A stretch of DNA of 24,339 nucleotides from Chromera velia. Taxonomy: Eukaryota > Sar > Chromeraceae. Positions within the stretch are counted from its first letter, which is position 1. Every line of letters begins with the position of its first letter. The notes under the pieces were generated by a model that saw nothing but the letters and a program-made list of their open reading frames with translations, made no database searches and was not told the origin of the DNA. Of the stretch, positions 1-8,917 are shown piece by piece. The position numbers and the translations under genes are program-made. The stretch is taken from assembly GCA_018398765.1 (NCBI GenBank), contig JAHBMJ010001468.1:1-24339 (forward strand), in the 5' to 3' direction.

Positions 1-249
1 ATTGTAAAGAAAATATTTTAAAGAGTTAAAAACTTAAAATCATACATTCAAATTTAAATATATATATAGTTATCATAAATCAAATTTTTATATAATTCTC
101 TTACTAACTAGGATTTAAAAAACACTTAATGGCACTCTCAAACCGTTTAAAACTCTTTGTTTTAAGTTTTTAATCATTGTTTAGTACCTAGAAATGTTTG
201 ATAGATATGGTAATTTTGGAGACCGTTTTGATGTTGGAGACCGTTTGGG

Positions 250-437
250 ATAGATTTGTCTTTGCTCTCACTCGCCCCTGTCTGACTCTCTCTGTCTGGC
301 TGGCTGCTCTCGCTCGATTCTGACTGTGTCTCTCTGTCTGCCTGTCTGCTCTCACTCATCCTTATCTATTTCTCTCCGGCTGCCTGGCTGCTCCCGTTTG
401 CTTCCGACTGTGTCTCGCTTTCCGTCTGCCCGCTCCC
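250..437. repeat. 42-bp minisatellite, about 4.4 units
   Basis: Units run 250-291, 292-333, 334-375 and 376-417, with a partial unit from 418. They share phased blocks such as CTGTCTG at the unit start and GCTCTC/GCTCCC in the middle. The unit is a multiple of three, so the minus strand stays open as a 14-residue Ser/Glu/Gln/Arg-rich repeat. I see no gene context and treat it as a non-coding minisatellite in pyrimidine-rich sequence. Confidence 0.7.
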
Positions 438-551
438 ACTGTAGCTAGTAAAGAAGTATCCTAAATTTCACTTTTAAAGTTAAAACTAGAGTAGTAGAGT
501 TTAAAATTAGGTTTAAAACTACGTTTAAAATTTAAGTTACTGAGATAAATG

Positions 552-780
552 CTAAGCGTCGGCTAAATTAAGAAAAAAAAAAAGAAAAAAAAATAAGTGA
601 TCAGAGGAGATTTTTTTTTTTCTTTTTTTTTTTTAATTTTTAATTTAACCCTGAACAACACTTAACAACAGCTGTGCAACACATGAACAACACTTGAACA
701 ACAGTTGTTTGACCGAAAAAAAAAAAAGTAAAGAGTTTTCGGGGATCTTTTTTTTTTTTCTTTAGCCGACGCCCAACTAG
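552..780. mobile_element. MITE-like element with perfect 8-bp TSD (copy A)
   Basis: A 229-bp non-coding element. GATAAATG occurs immediately on both sides (544-551 and 781-788), a perfect 8-bp target-site duplication. The left end reads CTAAGCGTCGGCTAAA; the right end, reverse-complemented, reads CTAG + TTGG + GCGTCGGCTAAA, so the 12-bp core GCGTCGGCTAAA (556-567; complement at 761-772) is perfect. Inside the ends are long A and T tracts able to pair, then an array of GAACAACA/GCAACA motifs about 9-12 bp apart (about 653-710), ending in CAACAGTTGTTTGAC (699-713). An 8-bp TSD fits hAT, P or KDZ-type cut-and-paste elements. No coding capacity, so it must be mobilised in trans. Confidence 0.82.
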
Positions 781-1479
781 GATAAATGTCTGAACTTGCA
801 ATGCATCAGCTATGAAATAATTAGTAATGCTTTTGAAATTAATTCATCTTTATTATATGATTCTTTCAAATTAATTTAAACGTTGAACGGTTGAAGTCTT
901 TAAGTACATATTTCGGAATAATTTTTATAGTAAAAAAAAATGAATTTGTTTATATATGATCTAGAGAGTTTATGATTATAAATGTTACTGAATAAACGTT
1001 TCCCACTTCGATTTTTAAAATCATACCGATTCATACAGTCATAAAAATTTTAAAGTCTAGTTTAAAGTTTAAAGTTTAAAGTCTACTAGTGGACTTTATT
1101 CTAAAAACAACTTTACAGATCGTACCTAGAGTTATTCGCATGTGTTACATATATGATGACTATCGATACGTGGCATATGTTTAATATCATATGATTGTGT
1201 AGTGAGCCTTTCGAAGAGCTTCAGGTTTTCCAGTCACATGGTCCTTTTCAACCGACTGAGTTTGGCACTGAGTCATTTCTTTTAATTTGATATATGAACA
1301 CAATTAAGACGTCTGAATAATTGCATGAGGGTGTGAAGGCGCTGACAGCTGGCAGACAAACAAACACTTCTGCCCGTACGCCCCCCCCACACCAGCCACG
1401 CACCTACTAAAGTCCACTTCTTGGGACCCTTTCTTCCTTTAATCGTCGTTCCACCTTCCTTATTTGAATTCTCGCTCAT

Positions 1480-3266
1480 AGATCACTTTCTCTTTCTGGC
1501 ATGTCATCATGATTCCTTTCTTCCATTTTAGGTCCAACGCCCAGTTCTTTTCGGTTTCAGTTCCTCTAAGCTCATCTCTCCCTGTTCACCTTGTTCTCCC
1601 GTGCTTCATTTCTGCTCCACCAAGAAGCAACCCTCTCAACTCATCTCAGCTGATCTACTCCCTCCAATTCCTCCCTTGCAGCCTTCTTCATTGCAGCCAG
1701 GCCTCACTCGCCCCATGCGGCATCTGGCTCCTTCCTGCCTCTGGCTGGCATGCATGTCTTCTTCTTCTTGCCCTTTCTTTTCTTTTCGTCTCCCTCTCCT
1801 CTCCTCTCCTCTCTTTCTTTCTTTCTTACCGTCTTCTGTTCTTCTGAAAAGACGCACGGACTCACAACCAGACAGCACAACACCCTGACCTTGAACGGCA
1901 AAGTGGCTGGCAGCTTTTGCACCGTCAGCATTTAGGCAGCAGGCAGAAAGGAAAGGCGGGCGGGTAGGAAGACTGTCCCTCGCGAGCATCGCGTGCGGGA
2001 GTCCATTTTTTCTCCCTGTCGACAGCAGAAAAAAGTGGATGGAGAAGGGACACAGACAGGTTGAGAAGTTTGTCAGAAAAAAGAAAAACACACAGAGAGA
2101 ACCACAGGCGGGAGACATCAACCAAGTAAGAATGACAAATGCCCCCTTTCCCTGCTGTCTGCATTGTACCTGAAGAAAGAGAAGAAAGGACAAGACGACA
2201 AGGATTTGTTTGAAAAGGCCACGCGACGCCAAAGGTGCCCGCCAAAAGGGGGCGGGCCTCGCGCTCCTCTCTCTTTCCTTCTCCTCTTTGTTCTGCTTCC
2301 TTTCCCCCCCTTCCCTTTTCCGCTGCCTGTGCGAGAAGAGAAGAGAGCGACAGCAAAAGCTCGCTCTCTTTCTACCTCTCGCTCTGCCGACAGGAAGGAC
2401 AAACGAACATCAACAGCTGCTCGAGCACCTTCCCACTCATTTCCCCCCCTCCCCAGAATTGGAGGAGAACCCGCCTCAATCAGCATTCCTTCGCCCTGAC
2501 GCTGCAGCGCTCTTGTGTCTCCCTCCTCTTTATTCCCTTGTGGAGGCTGTCAGGGAGTCGGACCTTTTCTTCTGTCCTTCCCCCCCTGCTGGTTGGAACA
2601 ACAATCCTTCAATCGATTTCCAAGGGAAGGCGCCAGCTGGCGTCCGGAGACCTGTGCGCAGTCTCCCTGACACCCCCGAAGTCTTTTCTTGTCCAAATAG
2701 CATTTTTTTCTTCTTCTTGTCTTTCTCTCTTCACCCCTGCTTTGTCTTCACGGCAGATTCTCTTCTCTCTTTTTCTGTCGGTACTTCTTTTCAGTCATGC
2801 GAATGTTCAAAAAAACCAGAAGCTGTGTTTTCAAAAGGCATGATTCATTTAAACACGGTTCAAGAAAGGTGAATGAATCCAGTAAAAGTTGAGTTGTCCA
2901 CGGGTGTGTGAAAGGTGAAACGCAAAAACCAGCTGAATGAGTAGGCATACAAACATGAATCAGACTAGATTGCCAAGCACACACGCACGTACACACATTC
3001 AATTCAACAACCAAATGGAATTCCAGACTGACACACGTCAGTCCAACATCGTCAAACAACCCTCCCCCCTCGTCCCTTCCCCCCACCCACTCCTGCACGT
3101 CTCCCAACCCAATCCCCCCTCGCCACCCTCCCCCCCAACCCTAGCTCCATCTTCTTTGGGAGTGTCGAGTCGACCCAGCCAGCCAATCCAACAGAGACGC
3201 ACAGAGGCGAACTGCAAGTAAGTGAACCCCCCTGCTGTCCCTTCCCCTGCTCGATTGATTTAAAAT
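1480..3266. other. Strand-skewed region without a supported gene
   Basis: The plus strand is strongly pyrimidine-rich, giving long low-complexity open frames on both strands (Ser/Leu/Phe/Pro on +, Lys/Arg/Glu/Gly on -). None shows a recognisable domain or a convincing exon chain. One minus-strand frame starting near 2232 begins like a signal peptide and meets a possible donor (CAG|GTACAA), but I could not connect it to further exons. The part nearest 3266 is probably the 3' untranslated region of the LHC gene. Confidence 0.5.
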
Positions 3267-4520
3267 TTAGACGACATCGTCGAAATCGATGATCGGCCTG
3301 TTGGTCACATACTCTTGTGCCCACTGCCCGAGAATGGCAATCATCGCCAACCGACCATTCTTGATCTCTCTCAGCTGGGTCGCCTCCAAAAGCTGCAACA
3401 AAAACAAACAAACAAACAGGCAGACAGAACTCAGACAGACACGTACACACAGACGCAAACACAGGCACCCACCCACCCGCATACATGCTTACACAGCTAT
3501 CGATACATTCACTCTCTCACACACACTTCGCCCACTCCACTCGACCACCTACCTGGGGAAATGAATGGAGAGATCCGTCGACACAGAAAAAAACGAAACA
3601 GCCAGAGAGAGAAATGCTTCTAAGAATGGTTTCTTGCACAAGAGAAGAGTCGGTGCCATCACCCACCCCCTCCTCCCGAAAGCTCGGTCAAGGCCCACGC
3701 ACGCACCCCATCTCTAAATTCATCTCATGAACTGAACATCCTAGACACTTTCTCTCTCTCTCTCTCTTTTCCTCTCTCAAGAGAAAAGAAAGAAGGCTGC
3801 CAGCCAGACCCAGACTGCGAGCCGATCCATCCGATGCCCCCAGCCTCCCCTCCCACCTCGGGATCAGAGGGTTTCAGACCGAGAGGGTCGAACCCGAGGT
3901 CGCCGCCCTCCCGTCCGGGCTCGCTCTGGATCTTCTGTCCCAAAGCCTCCACAGCAAAGATCGCAAGAACGATTTGGAGCCCTGCCCAAGGTCTCTCCTC
4001 CATGATTTTGTAAACAGCCTACGAGGAGAAACAAGTTAATTACGTAAATTCATTTTCAACAGGCACCAAGACGTTGTCCAAACTTCTGGATGCGCATGCT
4101 TGCCTGCCCCTCATACAGGTACCAAAAGACTGGAGAGAAGAGAAGGGAAGGGAAGAAAAAAGACGGAAGGAAATCGACGGAGGCATGGGAGAGAACCAAA
4201 ACGCTATCAGAAGCCGAAAAAGGCCAGGAGGGAAAAACAGAAAACCTGGGCAGGGGCTTCTTGCAGGAAAGTCGGAGGGCCTAGGAAATAGTCCGTGTTT
4301 CTACAAGTGAAAGAAAGTCCTCGCTTCAATTTTTACATGTGCATGTAGATACATGCCCAGGGCAAAAAGTCTCTCAGGGAAGCACGCAAGGAAGAAGCGG
4401 GCAGAGGGCAGTAAGCGAAGGCATGAACAGAGTGTATTCAGACAGACAGACGGACAGACAGAGACAAATTGGAGCAGAGCAAACTCACCCCCAAAGATCC
4501 CTTGCCCTCAAAACAAGTGT

Positions 4521-4554
<34 letters not shown>

Positions 4555-5288
4555 AATCATGATGTTCGGATGTTCGGAGAAGCTCAGTGCCTTCCTTCCC
4601 CATCCATTCTCACTGCATGCACCCTGTCAACTTTACTACCCTACAGATATTAAGTTCTCTCTCTTCTTTGTGGAGCCCCTCTTCAACTGAAGCAGCTCCG
4701 TGTCATTTCACCGTCTCCAACAAAACAATCCCGTCTCCTCTCCCTCTGCGTTCTCCCTCCCCCTCGCTGCACCGAACACTGCCCCCACAACTGACCAGGA
4801 AGGTGTGTGATTCCCGCAACAATGTTTCCAAGTGCAGCAAGCATGCACACACGGCCGTGCTTGAGCTCTGCGGCCCTGTACCACTCCAGAGTTTCGAGGG
4901 GAGCGTTCTGAGTGAACCCGATAGGGTCGAAGTCCGGAAGCTCAAAGTCCGTTCCGGGCATTCCCACTGCATTTCTTCCGAGCTTCATGTCAAGAGAGCT
5001 CTGCAAGGGAAAGCGCAAGGGGGGAAGTCATTGCCTTGCAAATTGAGAAGGAGACGAAAAGACTTATGTCGAGGAGAGCTGTCTAACGAACCTTTCCGCT
5101 CCGTGATGGCCTGGAAGAGAGGAGTCCATTGGAGGAGGGGACAAAGGCTGCAAGTCAAAGAGGCAGAACAGGCATAAAGTTTGATGGAAGATCGGCGAAA
5201 TATGAAGAATAGAGGGAAGGAAGAGGTAAAAGAACTGACCGGTGCAGGAAGACACCGACAGAGAAAGCGCGACGGCGAAAAATTTCAT
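3267..5288 (-). CDS. Light-harvesting chlorophyll-binding protein (LHC/FCP-like), plastid-targeted, 6 exons
   Basis: Antenna protein of the thylakoid membrane that binds chlorophyll and carotenoid and passes energy to photosystems. Exons, complement of: 5240-5288, 5092-5147, 4796-5000, 4489-4520, 3857-4018, 3267-3392. All introns are GT-AG, phases agree at every junction, and the total is 630 nt, or 209 aa plus TAA, a normal LHC length. Residues 1-16 are a hydrophobic signal peptide, followed directly by AFVP (17-20), the phenylalanine-led transit start typical of secondary plastids. Helix 1 carries ELKHGR (80-85) and helix 3 carries REIKNGR (176-182), the paired Glu/Asn-His-Gly-Arg chlorophyll-ligating motifs; HLP follows helix 1 (101-103), helix 2 lies at about 124-141, and DPLGL (158-162) precedes helix 3. 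The 32-nt exon 4489-4520 is easily missed but is needed for frame. Intron sizes are 92, 91, 275, 470 and 464 nt. The exact LHC subfamily was not resolved. Confidence 0.93.
4524..4552. repeat. (CA)n microsatellite in LHC intron 3
   Basis: An uninterrupted CA run. On the coding (minus) strand it is a GT run that ends almost at the TGCAG acceptor of the 32-nt fourth exon, in place of a normal polypyrimidine tract. Confidence 0.9.
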
Positions 5289-5989
5289 CTTGAAAACTGC
5301 GTTCCAGCAGATCGCTGACGTCGGAGGCTTTCCTGCGGTCCTGTAGATAAAAAAGAAGACTTATGAAGCGTGGTAAGACCGTCGAAAGAGAGCGGGGAGG
5401 GGAAGGTACTTCGCCACGAGACTAGGGTGGCTTTGTCGAGCCTAACTGCACAGCTAGAATTTTGAGAGACGCACGTACTTGGAGACAGCTGCGCGGGGCG
5501 CGGAGTTCCGATTTGCTTTTTCGGGCCAGTAACTTTCCGGGGCCCATGCAGAAGAACTTTCCGGGGCCAATTTTTCGCTTTTCGGGGTCGCTCGCACGCA
5601 GACGTGCAGGCACGTACGCGTGCGATTTCAAAATCGCTTTCGTGCATCGATCCGATCTTGAAGATCGAATACAGAAGAAGGAGAAACCGGGTTTCAAGAG
5701 TATGGGAAATTGTCAATCGTCAGTCGTGTGTGAAGTGTGTGAGAGTCATTTACACGTGCACAGAGCTCCTACACTGACGTTGTTTGGGTCCAATCTGTCT
5801 GCGGCTTTCGGCCTGCAGAGAGAAAACGCTCAAGCAGGCTTGGGACAACTCTGTGTCCATCTTTCCACGGAACTGCATCAGTACCCATTCAAAGCAGTGG
5901 TAGACCCTCTTCTGGGGGCCGGTTCCGTCAACAGAGACTCAAAATCGAGCAGTATCTGTGATTGACATCAATCCGCTGACGCTCACAGG
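5289..5989. promoter_or_regulatory. Divergent intergenic region of LHC and hAT-derived genes
   Basis: About 700 bp separate the two divergent start codons, so 5' UTRs and promoters of both genes should lie here. AACTTTCCGGGGCC occurs twice (about 5528-5571), and a short palindrome GATCTTGAAGATC lies near 5653. No TATA box or known element stands out. An 88-aa open frame begins at 5702 with MGNCQSS and stops at 5965; it is listed separately. Confidence 0.45.
5702..5965 (+). CDS. Possible small ORF / upstream ORF with MGNCQSS N-terminus
   Basis: An 88-codon frame ending 25 bp before the ATG of the hAT-derived gene. The MGNC start resembles an N-myristoylation/palmitoylation signal (Gly2, Cys4), but the rest has no recognisable domain. 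The frame also stays open upstream to about 5462, which weakens the case that 5702 is a chosen start. It could be an upstream ORF in the leader of the downstream gene, or chance. Low confidence. Confidence 0.18.
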   Translation: MGNCQSSVVCEVCESHLHVHRAPTLTLFGSNLSAAFGLQRENAQAGLGQLCVHLSTELHQYPFKAVVDPLLGAGSVNRDSKSSSICD

Positions 5990-7782
5990 ATGTCTTCTCC
6001 GGGAAGGGGACGAGTGACGAGTCCCAGGGGAGGGGGGGGAGGGGGGAATGGTGATGAGGATGGCGATGGCACAAAGAGATTCAAGATGCGTGCAGACTGC
6101 AAGTCCATTGCCTGGATGCACTTCCGAAGAGTCCTTGAGAAGGATGCAAAGGGGCAGGACAAACGGTATGCGGTTTGCTACGTCGTCCCACCAGGAAAGA
6201 GCCAACCGTGCATGGCACATCTGACCTATCATAACTCCACTTCTTCCCTTCTGACCCATCTCAAGACCAGACACCCCGAAGTCTTTGAGAACAAGAACAA
6301 GGCCTCCATTCCCCTCGCAGAGCTTGCATCAAACCACGCTCCCTACGTCACCTCTGCACCATCAGTGGTACCTGCCGTGTCGGGTGCCTCACCTTCATCA
6401 GCAGATCGTCCCTCTGGGGCTGCCTCTGTCAAGCGGACAGCCCCCCCATCTCCAAGAAAGGCGGGGAAGAAGAGGGTAGCAGTGGATGGACAAACAGAAG
6501 GGGACGTACAGATGGGGGATGCCTTCGGGACAGGGGAGACCCCTGCAGGTCCTGCTGGGGTCTTTGGGGTGGGGGGGTATTGGCCGGGTCCGGGGGGGCC
6601 CATGATGCCTTATCTTCCGGGTCATCAAATGCAACCAGAAGAGACCCGCGTGGCTTATCCTCAAATACAGGTAGAGCCTGAAACTGGTCTCCTGGCTCAG
6701 TTTCTGTCTGCCAACTATCTGTCTAGTGGGGTGGTTGAACTGCCCCCCTTCCGTCGATTCGTTCAAGCCATTAGCAACTCGTACGAGCCCCCTACTGCCG
6801 AATTCGTCGAGCAAGCCGTGATGCCACAGCTGAAACGCAAAGTGCTCCACCAGCTGCGGCAGTACACAGGGCAGGAAACTCAGCCTGTTTGTATTGCGGT
6901 GGACTTTTGGACCTCAGTTGACGGGTTTAGGAGGTATGCCGAGATCTCTGGCCACTGGCTAGACAACGATTTTACCCCCGTCAATGCCCTGCTTGACGTT
7001 TACGAAATCACAAACCTTACCATGAACCTGGATGCTGAGGGGGGAGGGGCATCATCTTCTTCCTCCTCTTCCTCTTCCTCCGCTTCTGCGGGGGGGGGAC
7101 CCACCTCCTCCTCCACCGCTCCTTCAGAGGCCGAGGTCCAAGCAGCAGCAGACATGTTGAAGGAGGTCCTGCAGGTGTTCTTCATCAATCCCAACCGTCT
7201 GGTCTCCGTGACATCCGATGGGTCGTGGCCTGCAGTGGTGGCTGCGTGCACTGAACTGGGAGTGCCCCACCTTCCCTGCCTTGGCCGTGGTCTGCAGCGG
7301 GCCCTCGACTCGGCCCTCTCCACCATGGAGGGGCCCCGGAAGGCCCTTGAGTGCGCCCGCCGCCTGAACACGCTCTTCAGTGTGTCCACCTTCCACAGGG
7401 AGCTCCTCAGACAGAGGCAGCTGCAGGAAAATCAGGTGAGTGTCTGTGAGAAAGAAGAACAAGGGAAAACACTGTTCGGTCAGGGAGATCACAGCAGATA
7501 TTAATAGAAGCGAAGAGAAAGTGTCAGTCACAGCGGCGAGGGGAGGAGCACCACTCAGAAAGTCCCCCCGAAATGATCTGGAACAGTTGGATCGTCCTGT
7601 AGGTTCCGACCGACATTGAGGGGGATAGATATGGAAAGAGTGCACCCGACATCCGCTTTTCTTCCTCTCACAATACCGTATGAGAACCGACCGCACGGAC
7701 TGCCCTCTGTCAACATATCTCTGTGTAAATATGTCAGTGTATGTATCTGTATCTGTATTTCTCTTTCTTTCTCTCTCTCTCC

Positions 7783-7861
<79 letters not shown>

Positions 7862-7889
7862 GTGTGTGTGTGTGTGTGTGTGTGTGTAT

Positions 7890-7951
<62 letters not shown>

Positions 7952-8879
7952 TGTGCAGCACCACCTGCAAGAGATGACAGAGGAGGAGCGTGACGCCTTC
8001 ATTGCAGTGAACAGGGCAGGGATGGTCACGGAGGTTCAGGGCAGGTGGTGGACGACGCTGACGATGCTGGAAAATCTGGTGCAGAGGCAGCCGTTGATTG
8101 ACTCAGTCATGCTGAGCCTGGCGTCAGTGTCCGGGTCTTCGGGGTGTTCTAAGGTGTTACAGAGACGGGAGTGGTTGGAGGTCTGTCTCCTCCTTCGTTT
8201 CTTCCTGTTATTGAAGGAGACGGCGAATGCTCTGAGTCACCTTTCATTCCCCACTTGGGGTATGGGAGTGTGGGCTCTGGCGAGATTGGACTCTGCTCTG
8301 CGACATGAGGAGGGGGCAGCGAGGGATGCCCTTCAGTCGGGGGAGAACCTCGTGGAAGGCTGTGTGAGTATTTTCTCCCCTTTTCCTGTTCAGTCTCTCG
8401 TTCTGCCTCGCAGCACTTCTGTTTGCCCGTCCGTTTTTTCTTTCTTCGTTAATCCTCCTCTGGTTGTCACTGTGCAATGCTTTTTTTTTGCGACGGTGTC
8501 CCGGTCATTTTTGGCACATTTGTCCTTTGTGGATCAGTCTTCGTTGCTTGCCATGTTTTGTCCGGATGCGTTGTTATGCCTCGCTGCCTTCCGTGCCCTC
8601 GTTCCGTGGTGTGTCCCTTTTTCCATTTATCGATACAAAGGCTGAAGTGAACGGAAAGACGGGTCATCAGATCTCCTTTCGGTTTTGTCTCGTCGAATCC
8701 CTTTTCTCCTATCGCCTTGGATGGATCGGTTTACTTCTTTTTTGTCGGTGCCTGCCTGCCTGTCTATCTCTCCTTCTGCTCGTCTGTCTGTGTCCCTCTC
8801 GCTCGTTTTGTGTCTCTTCCTTCCTTCTTGCTGCTTGATCGATATGTGACGGATGGATGTGGTGATTCGATCGGTCACC

Positions 8880-8917
<38 letters not shown>

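Larger units (their letters stand above)
1..1300. other. AT-rich gene-free region
   Basis: AT-rich DNA with no coding sequence I can support. It holds the 42-bp minisatellite at 250-437 and the small transposable element at 552-780, both listed separately. Short motifs around GTTTAAA recur at about 470-540 and 1050-1085, and a direct repeat of GGAGACCGTTT lies at about 218-248. The longest open frame here is only the strand complement of the minisatellite. Confidence 0.6.

Noticed and set aside
1450..1640. Minus-strand ~40-codon frame ending YEREFK stop
   Set aside because: The putative acceptor lacks a pyrimidine tract and the sequence is purine-skewed, so the open frame is likely chance.
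1636..2232. Minus-strand frame beginning like a signal peptide (MASRGLFKQILVVLSFLLFLQ region)
   Set aside because: A possible donor follows, but I found no in-phase downstream exon chain and the rest is low-complexity Lys/Arg/Glu sequence.
2210..2872. 220-codon plus-strand frame
   Set aside because: Pyrimidine-rich low complexity (Ser/Leu/Phe/Pro) with overlapping frames of equal length on both strands.
7124..8029. Long minus-strand open frame rich in His/Thr repeats
   Set aside because: It is the complement of the CT/GT microsatellite and of the hAT-derived exons; no independent coding signal.
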